Notes under the pieces: model-generated
Told to the model about the DNA's origin: nothing
Seen by the model: the letters and a program-made list of their open reading frames with translations, nothing else
Database searches by the model: none
Translations under genes and position numbers: made by a program
In this document: positions 34,945 through 45,962 of the stretch, one piece after another
How the letters are laid out: every line of letters starts with the position of its first letter
Numbering within the stretch: the stretch's first letter is position 1
Source of the DNA: Pseudomonas sp. S09G 359
Lineage (GTDB): Bacteria > Pseudomonadota > Gammaproteobacteria > Pseudomonadales > Pseudomonadaceae
Length of the DNA: 64,000 nucleotides
Reading direction: 5' to 3'
NCBI RefSeq assembly: GCF_002843605.1
Contig: NZ_CP025263.1
Coordinates: forward strand, 1,122,501-1,186,500

Positions 34945-36069
34945 GTGCGTATAGCGCTTTTATTATCAGCCTGCCTGCTATGCCTGACCACCCAGGCCGC
35001 CCCGGTGGACGTCGCCAGCCTGGACCGCACCACCTGGCCCGAAAAGCTCGGCAGCCCGGCGCTGTTCGACGTGGCCTCCCGCGCCGAAATCCTGATGTTC
35101 GCCCACAGCCTCCTGGCCACTGAGAGTCAGGACGAGGCCGCGCTCAAGCAGCGCCTGGGCTTGAAAATCATCAACCTGGCCGCCATCGACGACTTGCGCC
35201 GCCAGCTCTGGCAGCGCCTGCTGGAAAACTACACCTTCGCCCAGCAGAGCTGTGAGGTCGATGCCTCATTCTGCTACCTGGTGGAAAACATGGACGATTT
35301 GCGCGAGCAGGCCGGCAAGTTCCAGGTCAGCGAAGACTCCTTCTATATAGGCTGGGCCGCCCCCAGCCATCAATTCCATGAACGCTACCTGGATGAGTTG
35401 CTGCGCAAGGCCGCGTTGTTCCCGCAGATCAGCAGCGAAGTCGCACGCTTTGGCGACCACGAGCGCAATGGCGATGAATTCAACGACCGGCTGTTCCTGT
35501 TGACCTTCGACGGCGGCCCGGCGCCGGTCAGCGGCAACACCGACTGGCTCACCGACTACCTGCGCAAGCAGAAGATGAACGCGACGTTCTTTGCCCTCGG
35601 CAGCAGCCTGCAAACCCGCGTGGAGCGCAGCTCGGTCGCCGATGTGCAGGCGCTGTACCAGGATCAGTGCGTGGGCACCCAGGGCTGGCAGTACCGCTCC
35701 CACAGCCATTGGGTGGATTGGCAAAGCTCCATCACCCGCAGCGCATCGCTGGCGCAGAACCTGATGCCGGAAAACTATGTGCCGCTGTTTCGTCCCCCTT
35801 ACGGCCAACGTCGTGCCGACAGCCAAGGCTTTTTCCAAGCGCAAGGCTTGCAGGTGGCGTTGTGGGACATCGACTCCCAGGACGAACCGGGCAAGCTCAA
35901 GGCCGATGAGTCGGCGCAACGGGTGCTGACGCTGATGCTGTTGTGGCGCAAAGGGGTGATTGTGTTTCACGACACCCAGGACAAAGCGCGGGTAGCACTG
36001 CCGATGTTATTGCAGGCAACGGCGCAGAGTGGCTTGGGTTGGCAGGACTGCCGCGAGGCGTTTCGCTGA
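34945..36069 (+). CDS. polysaccharide-deacetylase-like (CE4/NodB) secreted protein with altered active site
   Basis: 374 residues from GTG 34945 (AAAGGAA upstream) with a signal peptide MRIALLLSACLLCLTTQAA. Residues about 180-370 form a NodB-type barrel: LLTFDGG (187-191), MNATFFALG, the HSHWVDW region (253-258), FRPPYGQRR (283-287) and VIVFHD (342-343). The canonical TFDD has become TFDG, losing a metal-ligand Asp, and the HxxxH metal motif reads HSHWV, so the usual zinc site looks incomplete. The N-terminal 170 residues are a helical domain of unknown role. It may be a non-catalytic or altered-specificity carbohydrate esterase. Three Cys could form periplasmic disulfides. Confidence 0.82.
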   Translation: MRIALLLSACLLCLTTQAAPVDVASLDRTTWPEKLGSPALFDVASRAEILMFAHSLLATESQDEAALKQRLGLKIINLAAIDDLRRQLWQRLLENYTFAQQSCEVDASFCYLVENMDDLREQAGKFQVSEDSFYIGWAAPSHQFHERYLDELLRKAALFPQISSEVARFGDHERNGDEFNDRLFLLTFDGGPAPVSGNTDWLTDYLRKQKMNATFFALGSSLQTRVERSSVADVQALYQDQCVGTQGWQYRSHSHWVDWQSSITRSASLAQNLMPENYVPLFRPPYGQRRADSQGFFQAQGLQVALWDIDSQDEPGKLKADESAQRVLTLMLLWRKGVIVFHDTQDKARVALPMLLQATAQSGLGWQDCREAFR

Positions 36070-36408
36070 AGTGCCCGGCCCTGTTGGGTTCAAGGCAAAA
36101 TCGGGGTGATTTTTTGCGACATTTCGATGCAGGCGGACTTCCGACTTTAACGGGGTACCTGGCACTCGGCTAGTGCTATTCGTCATCCTGAAAAATAAAC
36201 TTCAAAAAAGCGTCAAAGTGCTTTTTCCTGTCATGGGTTTTGCGGTATTACGAAGTCAGATCGCCGAAACCTGCAACACAGGTGGCGTCTTCCAAGACTC
36301 CTCATGTGGGCACTGCGCTTGACGTCACTCAGGTGCAGTCGGTGGTCGAATCGAGGCGCAGCACCGCCCAGGTATTGCGTCGACTGGCTCCCACAAAGGT
36401 GACCGAGT
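36070..36408. other. intergenic region upstream of the phoH-like gene
   Basis: Nothing coding is supported here. The stretch is more AT-rich than its surroundings around 36180-36250 (CTGAAAAATAAACTTCAAAAAAGCG), consistent with a promoter for the following gene, but I could not place a confident -35/-10. A weak ribosome binding site (AAAGGTGA, about 36395) precedes the ATG at 36409. Confidence 0.4.
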
Positions 36409-37803
36409 ATGGATGATCATGGACGTAACCCTTCTTCCGACCAGCCAATCCTTTATGTGCTTGATACCAACGTACTGATCCACGATCCAAACGCGCTGCT
36501 TAACTTCGAAGAACACCACGTCGCCATCCCGATGATCGTGCTTGAGGAGCTCGACAAACTCAAAAGCGGCCACCACAGCGTTGCCGCCGAATGCCGCCAG
36601 GCCATCCGCCTGATCGACAAGACCCTGGGTGAAGCCTCGCCCGAGGATGTCGAAGTCGGCGTACCGATCCAGCGTGGCAAAAGCGGGCCCAAGGGCTTGC
36701 TGTCGATTCTGATGAGCAAGCGCAGGGAGCCCAACAGCCTGCTGCCGGAAAACCTCAACGACAACAAAATCATCAACCAACTGATCGACCTGCACGCCCG
36801 CGACAAGGACCTGCGTGTGGTGCTGGTGACCAAAGACATCAATATGCGCCTCAAGGCCCGAGCGTGTGGGATCGCTGCCGAGGACTACAGTACCGACCAA
36901 CTGGTCGACGACGTGTCGATGCTGTCCCGTGGTTATCACATGATGACCGGCTCGTTCTGGGACCGCGTCAGCAAGGTCGAAACCCGTCAGGACCACGGCC
37001 GCACCTGGCACCAGGTACAGCTGATCGACAACCTGCCGGCCGTGCATATCAATGAATTCATCGTCGACGAACAGGGTTTTGTGGGCTGGATCAAAGAGAT
37101 CCAGGTCGACAAGCTGCTGATCCTCGACCTGCATCAGGAACCCCTGTTGCACCAGGAAGCCTGGGGCCTGAAACCGCGTGATATCTACCAGAGCCTGGCG
37201 CTGTATGCGCTGCTCGACCCGGACATCCACCTGGTCAACCTGACCGGCGCCGCAGGTTCGGGTAAAACCATTCTCGCCCTGGCTGCCGCCATCGAGCAGA
37301 CCATGGTGACCAAACGCTATCGCCGCATCATCGCCACCCGCAGCGTGCAGGGCCTGGACCAGGAAATCGGTTTCCTGCCCGGCACCGAGGCGGAAAAAAT
37401 GGAGCCGTGGCTGGGGGCGATCACCGACAACCTCGAAGCCTTGCACATGGATGACGAAAACACCCATGGCAGCGTCGACTACATCCTCAGCAAAGTGCCG
37501 TTGCAGTTCAAATCCCTCAACTACATCCGAGGTCGCAGCTTCCAGCAGAGCCTGATTTTGATCGATGAGTGCCAGAACCTTACGCCGCACCAGATGAAAA
37601 CCATCATCACGCGTGCCGGCGCCGGCTCCAAAGTGGTGTGCCTGGGCAACCTGGCACAGATCGACACCCCTTACCTGTCCGCGACCAGCTCCGGGCTGAC
37701 GTACCTGACGGAACGCTTCAAAGACTTCCCGAACGGCGTGCACATTGCGCTGCAAGGGGTACCTCGTTCGATTCTGGCCGAATACGCCGAATCCCACCTG
37801 TAA
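36409..37803 (+). CDS. PIN-domain PhoH-family ATPase (PhoH2-like)
   Basis: 464 residues. Residues about 14-150 are a PIN nuclease domain with the conserved acidic residues ([24 protein letters not shown]). Residues about 230-460 are a PhoH P-loop domain with Walker A GAAGSGKT, Walker [10 protein letters not shown] and [18 protein letters not shown]-PhoH (PhoH2/YlaK-type) proteins act as RNA helicase/RNases; the cellular role in Pseudomonas is not fixed. All PIN acidic residues I can identify are present, so nuclease activity is likely. Followed by a REP hairpin that probably terminates the transcript. Confidence 0.93.
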   Translation: MDDHGRNPSSDQPILYVLDTNVLIHDPNALLNFEEHHVAIPMIVLEELDKLKSGHHSVAAECRQAIRLIDKTLGEASPEDVEVGVPIQRGKSGPKGLLSILMSKRREPNSLLPENLNDNKIINQLIDLHARDKDLRVVLVTKDINMRLKARACGIAAEDYSTDQLVDDVSMLSRGYHMMTGSFWDRVSKVETRQDHGRTWHQVQLIDNLPAVHINEFIVDEQGFVGWIKEIQVDKLLILDLHQEPLLHQEAWGLKPRDIYQSLALYALLDPDIHLVNLTGAAGSGKTILALAAAIEQTMVTKRYRRIIATRSVQGLDQEIGFLPGTEAEKMEPWLGAITDNLEALHMDDENTHGSVDYILSKVPLQFKSLNYIRGRSFQQSLILIDECQNLTPHQMKTIITRAGAGSKVVCLGNLAQIDTPYLSATSSGLTYLTERFKDFPNGVHIALQGVPRSILAEYAESHL

Positions 37804-37812
37804 ACGCGGTTG

Positions 37813-37841
37813 ATGTGGGAGGGGCTCGCCCCCTCCCACAT
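37813..37841 (+). terminator. REP-like hairpin between phoH-like gene and moaC
   Basis: ATGTGGGAGGGG and CCCCTCCCACAT form a perfect 12-bp stem 10 bp after the phoH-like stop codon. No long T-run follows, so it may act as an mRNA 3'-end stabiliser rather than a strict terminator. Confidence 0.6.
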
Positions 37842-37877
37842 GGTTTACAATCGGGGCTCCTGATCAGGAGTATCCCT

Positions 37878-38351
37878 GTGCTGACTCATCTCGATTCCCA
37901 AGGTCGCGCCCATATGGTCGACGTCACCGACAAGTCCGTGACGTTCCGTGAGGCGGTGGCCGAAGCGCGCGTGCGCATGCTGCCCGAGACCCTGCAAATG
38001 ATTGTCGACGGCGCCCACCCCAAGGGCGACGTGTTTGCCGTGGCCCGCATTGCCGGGATCCAGGCGGCCAAGAAAACCAGTGATTTGATTCCGCTGTGCC
38101 ACCCGCTGATGCTCACTGGCGTCAAGGTTGAACTGAGCGCCGACGGCGTGGACGCCGTGCACATCGTGGCGCGCTGCAAACTCAGCGGCCAGACCGGCGT
38201 GGAGATGGAAGCGCTGACCGCGGCCAGTGTCGCTGCGCTGACCCTTTACGATATGTGCAAGGCCGTGGATCGCGGCATGACCATCGAACGTATTCGCCTG
38301 CTGGAAAAGCTCGGCGGCAAAAGCGGGCATTTCAAGGCGGATGAACAATGA
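37878..38351 (+). CDS. moaC: MoaC, cyclic pyranopterin monophosphate synthase
   Basis: 157 residues from GTG 37878 with CAGGAG seven bases upstream. It converts the MoaA product into cyclic pyranopterin monophosphate, the first molybdenum-cofactor intermediate. Conserved blocks are [31 protein letters not shown] (substrate-binding), [24 protein letters not shown] and the C-terminal [10 protein letters not shown]. First of three coupled mo-cofactor genes; its TGA overlaps the moaD ATG. Confidence 0.97.
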   Translation: MLTHLDSQGRAHMVDVTDKSVTFREAVAEARVRMLPETLQMIVDGAHPKGDVFAVARIAGIQAAKKTSDLIPLCHPLMLTGVKVELSADGVDAVHIVARCKLSGQTGVEMEALTAASVAALTLYDMCKAVDRGMTIERIRLLEKLGGKSGHFKADEQ

Positions 38352-38590
38352 GCATCAACGTACTGTTTTTTGCACGCTACGCCGAAGCGGTGGGTTTCGA
38401 TTCGCTGGAGATGGAAGGCGATTTCGCTACCGTCGATGCGGTGCGCCTGGCGCTGGCCGGTGACCCGGAGTTTGCAGTGCTCAACGAAGCCAGCCTGATG
38501 TGTGCGCGCAACGAAGAGCTGTGCTCGCTGGACGAGCCTGTGCAGGCCGGTGATGAAGTGGCGTTTTTCCCGCCTGTGACCGGAGGCTGA
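38348..38590 (+). CDS. moaD: MoaD, molybdopterin synthase small subunit (sulfur carrier)
   Basis: 80 residues with a ubiquitin-like beta-grasp fold. The C-terminus [10 protein letters not shown] carries the Gly-Gly tail that becomes the thiocarboxylate sulfur donor for molybdopterin synthase. The start ATG overlaps the moaC stop (ATGA) and the gene ends two bases before moaE. Confidence 0.96.
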   Translation: MSINVLFFARYAEAVGFDSLEMEGDFATVDAVRLALAGDPEFAVLNEASLMCARNEELCSLDEPVQAGDEVAFFPPVTGG

Positions 38591-38592
38591 GC

Positions 38593-39042
38593 ATGGCCAT
38601 TCGGGTGCAGGCCGAGGCGTTTGATCCGGGCGCGGAGCTGAACGCCATGCACGCGGCCAATGTGGGCGTGGGCGCGGTGGTGAGTTTTGTCGGCTACGTG
38701 CGCGACTTCAATGACGGCCGCGACGTGTCGGGGATGTTCCTGGAACACTACCCCGGCATGACTGAAAAGGCCCTCGGCAAGATCGCCGTCGAGGCCGAGC
38801 AACGCTGGCCATTGCTCAAGCTGGAAGTGCTGCACCGTGTCGGCGCGCTGGAGCCGGGCGAGCCGATCGTCTTCGTTGCGGTAGCCAGCGCCCATCGCCA
38901 GGCCGCGTTCGATGCCTGTGCGTTTGTGATGGACTACCTGAAAACCCGCGCGCCGTTCTGGAAGAAGGAAAACACATCGCAAGGCGCGCGCTGGGTGGAG
39001 GGGCGGGATAGCGACCACGCCGCTGCGGATCGCTGGAAGTAG
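38593..39042 (+). CDS. moaE: MoaE, molybdopterin synthase large subunit
   Basis: 149 residues. With MoaD it inserts two sulfurs into cyclic pyranopterin monophosphate. Family blocks are GAVVSFVGYVRDFNDG, MFLEHYPGMTEKAL, HRVGALEPGEPIVFVAVASAHR and the catalytic Lys region KTRAPFWKKE. moaA, moaB and moeA are not in the window. Followed by a REPIN before the convergent rhlB. Confidence 0.97.
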   Translation: MAIRVQAEAFDPGAELNAMHAANVGVGAVVSFVGYVRDFNDGRDVSGMFLEHYPGMTEKALGKIAVEAEQRWPLLKLEVLHRVGALEPGEPIVFVAVASAHRQAAFDACAFVMDYLKTRAPFWKKENTSQGARWVEGRDSDHAAADRWK

Positions 39043-39063
39043 CACGCTAAACACAGAAGCAAA

Positions 39064-39153
39064 TGTGGGAGGGGGCTTGCCCCTGATAGCTGTGGATCAG
39101 TCAACAGAGATGTTGAATGTGCCACCGCCATCGGGGGCAAGCCCCCTCCCACA
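39064..39153. repeat. REPIN between convergent moaE and rhlB
   Basis: Left arm TGTGGGAGGGGGCTTGCCCC (from 39064) and right arm GGGGCAAGCCCCCTCCCACA (to 39153) flank a core of about 45 bp. On the plus strand it is followed by TTTTT, so it can serve as a moaE terminator; it also lies 15 bp beyond the rhlB stop. Confidence 0.92.
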
Positions 39154-39167
39154 TTTTTAACCGCGTT

Positions 39168-40634
39168 TCAGGCTTGAGGGCGTTTGCGTTCTACAGCCCG
39201 CAATAGATGCGTCGGCGGGGTTTCGCAACTGATCTTGCGCCCCAGCAGCGTCTCGATCGACGGCAACTGATACGAGTCATCCTCGCCCGCAAAACTGATC
39301 GACACACCGGCGGCCCCTGCACGGCCAGTACGGCCAATGCGGTGCACGTAGTCGTCCGGCACTTCCGGCAAGGTGAAGTTGATCACGTGGCTGATACCGT
39401 CGATGTGAATCCCACGCCCGGCCACGTCGGTGGCCACCAGCACGCGGATCTTGCCTTCGCGGAAGCCTTCCAGGGTCTTGATGCGTTTGTGCTGTGGCAC
39501 ATCGCCCGACAGTTGCGCGGCATTCACGCCATCGCGCACCAGGCGCTCCTCGATCCGGCGCACTTCGTCCTTGCGGTTGGCGAACACCATCACGCGCTCC
39601 CAACCGTTGTCGTTGACCAGGTTGTAGAGCAGCTTGTACTTGTCGGCACCGGCCACGGCGTAGATGTGTTGCTCGACGTTTTCGCTGGCGACGTTGAGCG
39701 CTTCGATCTCGACGATGGACGGGTCAGTGGTCCACTGCTTGGCGAGGTTCATCACGTCTTCGGTGAAGGTCGCGGAGAACAGCAGGGTCTGGCGCTCGGC
39801 TTTCGGCGGGGTCTGGCGAATGATCTGACGCACTTGTGGGATGAAACCCATGTCGAGCATGCGGTCGGCTTCGTCCAGCACCATCACTTCGACCATGTCC
39901 AGGTGCACGTCGCCGCGCTGGTTGAAGTCCAGCAGGCGGCCAGGGGTGGCCACCAGGATGTCGCAATGACGGGCTTCGAGGTGCTTGAGCTGCTTGTCGA
40001 AGTCCATGCCGCCCACGAACGTCATGACGTTGAGGCCGGTGTACTTGGTCAGGTCGGCGGCGTCCTTGGCGATCTGTACCACCAGCTCCCGGGTCGGGGC
40101 GATGATCAGTGCGCGTGGTTCACCCATGTAGCGCTCTTTGGGCGGCGGCGTCTGCAGCAGCTGGGTAATGATCGAGATCAGGAACGCGGCGGTCTTGCCG
40201 GTGCCGGTCTGGGCGCGGCCGATGGCGTCTTTGCCGGCAAGGGTGAAACCCAGCACCTGCGCCTGGATCGGCGTGCAATACGGGAAACCCAGGTCCTGGA
40301 TGGCGTGCATCAGTTCCGGGGCCAGTTTGAAATCGTGGAAGCGGGTTTTGCCTTCCTGGGGCTCGACGACGAAGTCTTCGAGTTTCCATGGGATCACCGG
40401 CGGCTTTGGTGCGCGTTCGCGGCGAGGCTTGGGGGCCGGTGCGGGTGCAGCCTCTTCGGCGTTCACCGGCTCGGGGCGGGTCACCGTTGGCGTCTGCGCC
40501 GGGGTGACAGGTGCGGTCCGGCCGGGCTGTTTACCGTCGTTGCGGCTGCCGGGCGTGGGGACAGGAGCACTGGGAACAGGCGCGAGCGGCTCAGCCTCGC
40601 TTTTGCCGAACATCTTCTTAAGTGCTTTGAGCAC
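39168..40634 (-). CDS. rhlB: RhlB-type DEAD-box ATP-dependent RNA helicase
   Basis: 488 residues. A Pro/Ala-rich, probably disordered N-terminus of about 80 residues ends in basic [11 protein letters not shown], followed by the helicase core with Q motif [10 protein letters not shown], Walker [22 protein letters not shown] ([13 protein letters not shown]), SAT (LFSATF), [12 protein letters not shown] and [10 protein letters not shown]. RhlB unwinds RNA in the RNase E degradosome; the extended N-terminus is a usual feature of the Pseudomonas proteins. Convergent with moaE. Confidence 0.93.
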   Translation of the reverse strand: MLKALKKMFGKSEAEPLAPVPSAPVPTPGSRNDGKQPGRTAPVTPAQTPTVTRPEPVNAEEAAPAPAPKPRRERAPKPPVIPWKLEDFVVEPQEGKTRFHDFKLAPELMHAIQDLGFPYCTPIQAQVLGFTLAGKDAIGRAQTGTGKTAAFLISIITQLLQTPPPKERYMGEPRALIIAPTRELVVQIAKDAADLTKYTGLNVMTFVGGMDFDKQLKHLEARHCDILVATPGRLLDFNQRGDVHLDMVEVMVLDEADRMLDMGFIPQVRQIIRQTPPKAERQTLLFSATFTEDVMNLAKQWTTDPSIVEIEALNVASENVEQHIYAVAGADKYKLLYNLVNDNGWERVMVFANRKDEVRRIEERLVRDGVNAAQLSGDVPQHKRIKTLEGFREGKIRVLVATDVAGRGIHIDGISHVINFTLPEVPDDYVHRIGRTGRAGAAGVSISFAGEDDSYQLPSIETLLGRKISCETPPTHLLRAVERKRPQA

Positions 40635-40736
40635 GGTGATCTCATTAATTGGTTAAGGAATATACGCCGGCCAGTGTAATGCAAGAATCGGGCGCGGCGT
40701 AGTGCGTCTGTCATACGGCTACATAAACGCTGGTTT

Positions 40737-41740
<1,004 letters not shown>

Positions 41741-42772
41741 ATGAAGGTATTGAAATCCACCCTGGCCATCGTTTGCGCGGCGGCTGTACTGGGTGTCAGC
41801 GGTTTCGCCCAAGCCGGCGCCACCCTGGACGCTGTACAGAAGAAAGGCTTTGTGCAATGCGGCGTGAGTGACGGTCTGCCGGGTTTCTCGGTACCGGATG
41901 CCAGCGGCAAGATCCTGGGGATCGACGCTGACGTTTGCCGCGCTGTAGCTGCTGCTGTGTTCGGTGATGCAACCAAGGTCAAATTCAGCCAGTTGAACGC
42001 CAAGGAGCGTTTCACCGCGCTGCAATCGGGCGAAGTCGACATCCTGTCCCGTAACACCACCATGACCAGCTCCCGCGACGCCGGCATGGGCCTGAAATTC
42101 CCGGGCTTCATCACTTACTACGACGGCATCGGCTTCCTGGTAAACAACAAGCTGGGCGTTAAAAGTGCCAAGGAACTGGACGGTGCAACCATCTGCATCC
42201 AGGCCGGTACCACCACCGAGCTGAACGTTTCCGACTACTTCCGCGGCAACGGCCTGAAATACACCCCGATCACCTTCGACACCTCCGATGAAAGCGCCAA
42301 GTCGCTGGAATCCGGTCGTTGCGACGTGCTGACTTCCGACAAGTCCCAACTGTTCGCCCAGCGCAGCAAGTTGGCCGCGCCGAAAGACTACGTGGTTCTG
42401 CCGGAAACCATTTCCAAGGAGCCGCTGGGCCCGGTCGTGCGTAACGGCGACGACGAGTGGCTGGCCATCGTGCGCTGGGTTGGCTACGCCATGCTCAACG
42501 CTGAAGAAGCCGGCATCACCTCCAAAAACGTGGAAGCTGAAGCCAAGTCCACCAAGAACCCTGACGTAGCCCGTCTGTTGGGTGCTGATGGCGAATACGG
42601 CAAAGACCTGAAAGTTAAGAAAGACTGGGTTGTACAGATCGTCAAGCAAGTCGGTAACTACGGTGAAGTGTTCGAGCGCAACCTGGGCAAGAGCACCCCA
42701 CTGGAAATCGACCGTGGCCTGAACGCGCTGTGGAACGCCGGCGGCATTCAATACGCACCACCTGTGCGCTGA
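41741..42772 (+). CDS. aapJ: AapJ, general L-amino-acid-binding protein
   Basis: 343 residues. Signal peptide MKVLKSTLAIVCAAAVLGVS...FAQA, then a type-2 periplasmic binding protein longer than the HisJ class. It has GFVQCGVSDGLPGFSVPDASG, DADVCRAVAAAVFGD, EVDILSRNTTMTSSRDA and AKELDGATICIQAGTTTELN. It captures a broad range of L-amino acids for the AapQMP importer. First and probably most strongly expressed gene of the operon, with a 72-bp gap before aapQ. Confidence 0.95.
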   Translation: MKVLKSTLAIVCAAAVLGVSGFAQAGATLDAVQKKGFVQCGVSDGLPGFSVPDASGKILGIDADVCRAVAAAVFGDATKVKFSQLNAKERFTALQSGEVDILSRNTTMTSSRDAGMGLKFPGFITYYDGIGFLVNNKLGVKSAKELDGATICIQAGTTTELNVSDYFRGNGLKYTPITFDTSDESAKSLESGRCDVLTSDKSQLFAQRSKLAAPKDYVVLPETISKEPLGPVVRNGDDEWLAIVRWVGYAMLNAEEAGITSKNVEAEAKSTKNPDVARLLGADGEYGKDLKVKKDWVVQIVKQVGNYGEVFERNLGKSTPLEIDRGLNALWNAGGIQYAPPVR

Positions 42773-42844
42773 TCGCTGATGGTTCAATCACCCGGTGGGC
42801 CAACCGCCGGGTGATGTTCTGTTCCATTACTACCGGGGCACTTC

Positions 42845-44026
42845 ATGCAAAATCAAATCGGCGCACCAAAGCAGAAGCTCAGCTTCAGCGATCCCAAAGT
42901 GCGTGCGTGGCTCTTCCAGATCATCACGATTGTGGCGGTGGTCTCGCTGGGCTGGTACCTCTTCAACAATACCCAGACCAACCTTCAACACCGGGGCATT
43001 ACCTCGGGTTTCGACTTTCTTGAACGCAGTGCCGGCTTCGGCATCGCGCAGCATTTGATCGACTACACCGAATCGGACAGCTATGCCCGGGTCTTTGTCA
43101 TCGGTTTGCTCAACACCTTGCTGGTGACCTTTATCGGCGTGATCCTCGCGACGCTGCTCGGGTTTGTCATCGGCGTGGCGCGGCTGTCGCCGAACTGGAT
43201 GATCAACAAGCTGGCGACCGTGTATGTGGAAGTGTTCCGCAACATTCCGCCGCTGTTGCAGATCCTGTTCTGGTATTTCGCGGTGTTCCTGACCATGCCG
43301 GGGCCGCGTAACAGCCATAACTTCGGCGATACCTTCTTTGTCAGCAGCCGGGGCCTGAACATGCCGGCCGCGCTGGCGGCTGATGGGTTCTGGCCGTTTG
43401 TGGTCAGCATCGTCGTCGCCATCGTGGCCATCGTGCTGATGGCACGTTGGGCCAACAAGCGCTTTGAAGCCACCGGCGTACCGTTCCATAAGTTCTGGGC
43501 GGGCCTGGCGCTGTTCATCGTGATCCCGACGCTGTGTGCCCTGGTTTTCGGCGCGCCGCTGCACTGGGAAATGCCCAAGCTGCAAGGCTTCAACTTTGTC
43601 GGCGGCTGGGTATTGATCCCTGAACTGCTGGCGTTGACGCTGGCGCTTACCGTGTACACGGCAGCGTTTATCGCCGAGATCGTGCGTTCGGGCATCAAGT
43701 CCGTCAGCCACGGCCAGACCGAAGCTGCACGCTCCCTGGGCCTGCGCCCTGGGCCGACGCTGCGCAAGGTCATCATCCCGCAGGCCCTGCGAGTGATCAT
43801 TCCGCCGCTGACCAGCCAATACCTGAACCTGGCGAAGAACTCGTCGTTGGCCGCCGGTATCGGTTACCCGGAAATGGTTTCGCTGTTTGCCGGCACGGTG
43901 CTCAACCAGACCGGCCAGGCCATCGAAGTCATTGCCATCACCATGAGCGTGTACCTGGCGATCAGCATCAGCATTTCCCTGCTGATGAACTGGTACAACA
44001 AGCGCATTGCGCTGATCGAGCGGTGA
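42845..44026 (+). CDS. aapQ: AapQ, amino-acid ABC transporter permease
   Basis: 393 residues with about eight membrane helices. The ABC-permease EAA loop is EAARSLGLRPGPTLRKVIIPQALRVII (two pieces), contacting AapP. It is longer than the usual 220-residue polar amino-acid permeases because of extra N-terminal helices and an inserted segment (about 175-215), as in rhizobial AapQ. It forms a heterodimer with AapM. Confidence 0.95.
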   Translation: MQNQIGAPKQKLSFSDPKVRAWLFQIITIVAVVSLGWYLFNNTQTNLQHRGITSGFDFLERSAGFGIAQHLIDYTESDSYARVFVIGLLNTLLVTFIGVILATLLGFVIGVARLSPNWMINKLATVYVEVFRNIPPLLQILFWYFAVFLTMPGPRNSHNFGDTFFVSSRGLNMPAALAADGFWPFVVSIVVAIVAIVLMARWANKRFEATGVPFHKFWAGLALFIVIPTLCALVFGAPLHWEMPKLQGFNFVGGWVLIPELLALTLALTVYTAAFIAEIVRSGIKSVSHGQTEAARSLGLRPGPTLRKVIIPQALRVIIPPLTSQYLNLAKNSSLAAGIGYPEMVSLFAGTVLNQTGQAIEVIAITMSVYLAISISISLLMNWYNKRIALIER

Positions 44027-44036
44027 GGAAACGCAC

Positions 44037-45134
44037 ATGAGTTCGCATACTTTCAAACCTGATATGCCGCCGCCGAGCAAAGTCTTCGGCCCGGTGGCAT
44101 GGATGCGCGCCAACCTGTTTTCCAGTTGGCTCAATACCCTGTTGACGTTGCTGGCGTTCTACCTGGTTTATCTGGTGGTGCCGCCGATCCTGCACTGGGC
44201 CATCCTCGACGCCAACTGGGTCGGGACCACCCGCGCCGATTGCACCAAAGAGGGCGCCTGCTGGGTGTTTATCCAACAGCGCTTCGGGCAGTTCATGTAC
44301 GGCTACTACCCCGCCGACTTGCGCTGGCGCGTGGACCTGACCGTATGGCTGGCCATCGTTGGCGTGGCGCCGTTGTTCATCTCGCGCTTCAAGCGCAAGG
44401 CGATCTACGGCCTGAGCTTCCTGGTGCTGTACCCGATCATCGCCTTCTGCCTGCTGCATGGCGGGGTGTTCGGCCTGGCCAACGTGGCCACCAGCCAATG
44501 GGGCGGCCTGATGCTGACCCTGGTGATCGCCACCGTCGGCATCGCCGGCGCCTTGCCGCTGGGCATCCTGCTGGCGCTGGGGCGGCGTTCGAACATGCCG
44601 GCGATTCGTGTGGTCTGCGTGACCTTCATCGAATTCTGGCGCGGCGTGCCGTTGATCACCGTGCTGTTCATGTCTTCGGTGATGCTGCCGTTGTTCCTGC
44701 CGGAAGGCATGGGCATCGACAAGTTGCTGCGGGCGTTGATCGGCGTGATCCTGTTCCAGTCGGCCTATGTGGCGGAAGTGGTGCGCGGTGGCTTGCAGGC
44801 AATTCCCAAGGGCCAGTACGAAGCGGCCGCAGCGATGGGCCTGGGTTACTGGCGCAGCATGGGCCTGGTGATTCTGCCGCAAGCCCTGAAGCTGGTGATC
44901 CCGGGCATCGTCAATACGTTTATTGCGCTGTTCAAGGACACCAGCCTGGTGATCATCATCGGCCTGTTCGACCTGCTCAACAGCGTCAAGCAAGCTGCCG
45001 CCGACCCCAAATGGCTGGGCATGGCCACTGAAGGCTATGTATTCGCGGCCCTGGTGTTCTGGATTTTCTGTTTTGGTATGTCGCGCTATTCCATTCATTT
45101 GGAACACAAGCTCGACACAGGCCACAAGCGTTAG
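44037..45134 (+). CDS. aapM: AapM, amino-acid ABC transporter permease
   Basis: 365 residues, several membrane helices. The coupling loop is [27 protein letters not shown] (two pieces). A periplasmic insert with two Cys ([20 protein letters not shown]) lies between the first helices. It pairs with AapQ. GAGGAAACG eight bases before the ATG is a good ribosome binding site; the gene starts 10 bp after aapQ. Confidence 0.95.
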   Translation: MSSHTFKPDMPPPSKVFGPVAWMRANLFSSWLNTLLTLLAFYLVYLVVPPILHWAILDANWVGTTRADCTKEGACWVFIQQRFGQFMYGYYPADLRWRVDLTVWLAIVGVAPLFISRFKRKAIYGLSFLVLYPIIAFCLLHGGVFGLANVATSQWGGLMLTLVIATVGIAGALPLGILLALGRRSNMPAIRVVCVTFIEFWRGVPLITVLFMSSVMLPLFLPEGMGIDKLLRALIGVILFQSAYVAEVVRGGLQAIPKGQYEAAAAMGLGYWRSMGLVILPQALKLVIPGIVNTFIALFKDTSLVIIIGLFDLLNSVKQAAADPKWLGMATEGYVFAALVFWIFCFGMSRYSIHLEHKLDTGHKR

Positions 45135-45145
45135 GAGTTGATGTT

Positions 45146-45910
45146 ATGAGCGAAGCGATCAAACAGCCTGTGAGCCCTGAAGGCATTATCCAGATGCAGG
45201 GCGTCAACAAGTGGTACGGCCAGTTCCACGTGTTGAAAGACATCAACCTCAACGTCAAGCAGGGCGAGCGTATCGTGCTGTGCGGCCCGTCGGGTTCAGG
45301 CAAGTCCACCACCATCCGCTGCCTCAACCGTCTGGAAGAGCACCAGCAAGGCCGCATCGTGGTCGATGGCGTGGAACTGACCAACGACCTCAAGCAGATC
45401 GAAGCGATCCGCCGTGAAGTCGGCATGGTGTTCCAGCACTTCAACCTGTTCCCGCACCTGACCATCCTGCAGAACTGCACGTTGGCGCCGATGTGGGTAC
45501 GCAAGATGCCCAAGCGCAAGGCCGAAGAAATCGCCATGCACTACCTGGAGCGCGTGCGTATTCCGGAACAGGCCCACAAGTTTCCGGGGCAACTGTCCGG
45601 CGGCCAGCAACAGCGTGTGGCGATTGCCCGCGCGCTGTGCATGAAGCCGAAAATCATGCTGTTCGACGAACCGACCTCGGCGCTGGACCCGGAAATGGTC
45701 AAGGAAGTACTCGACACCATGATCGGCCTGGCCGAAGACGGCATGACCATGTTGTGCGTGACCCACGAAATGGGCTTTGCGCGCACCGTGGCCAACCGTG
45801 TGATCTTCATGGACAAGGGCGAGATCGTTGAGCAGGCGGCGCCGAATGACTTCTTCGACAACCCGCAAAATGATCGGACCAAGTTGTTCTTGAGCCAGAT
45901 TCTGCACTGA
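45146..45910 (+). CDS. aapP: AapP, amino-acid ABC transporter ATPase
   Basis: 254 residues. It has Walker [11 protein letters not shown]-loop [14 protein letters not shown] signature LSGGQQQR, Walker [15 protein letters not shown] and the switch His in CVTHEMGFA. It energises amino-acid uptake through AapQM. Last gene of the operon, followed directly by a strong terminator. Confidence 0.97.
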   Translation: MSEAIKQPVSPEGIIQMQGVNKWYGQFHVLKDINLNVKQGERIVLCGPSGSGKSTTIRCLNRLEEHQQGRIVVDGVELTNDLKQIEAIRREVGMVFQHFNLFPHLTILQNCTLAPMWVRKMPKRKAEEIAMHYLERVRIPEQAHKFPGQLSGGQQQRVAIARALCMKPKIMLFDEPTSALDPEMVKEVLDTMIGLAEDGMTMLCVTHEMGFARTVANRVIFMDKGEIVEQAAPNDFFDNPQNDRTKLFLSQILH

Positions 45911-45924
45911 TCGATGTTTGAAAC

Positions 45925-45957
45925 AATAAACCCGGCCTGGTGCCGGGTTTATTTTTG
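45925..45957. terminator. bidirectional Rho-independent terminator
   Basis: AATAAACCCGGC pairs with GCCGGGTTTATT across a five-base loop and is followed by TTTT on the plus strand; on the minus strand the stem is followed by a T-rich run too. It separates aapP from the convergent mqsA. Confidence 0.9.
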
Positions 45958-45962
45958 CCTGT

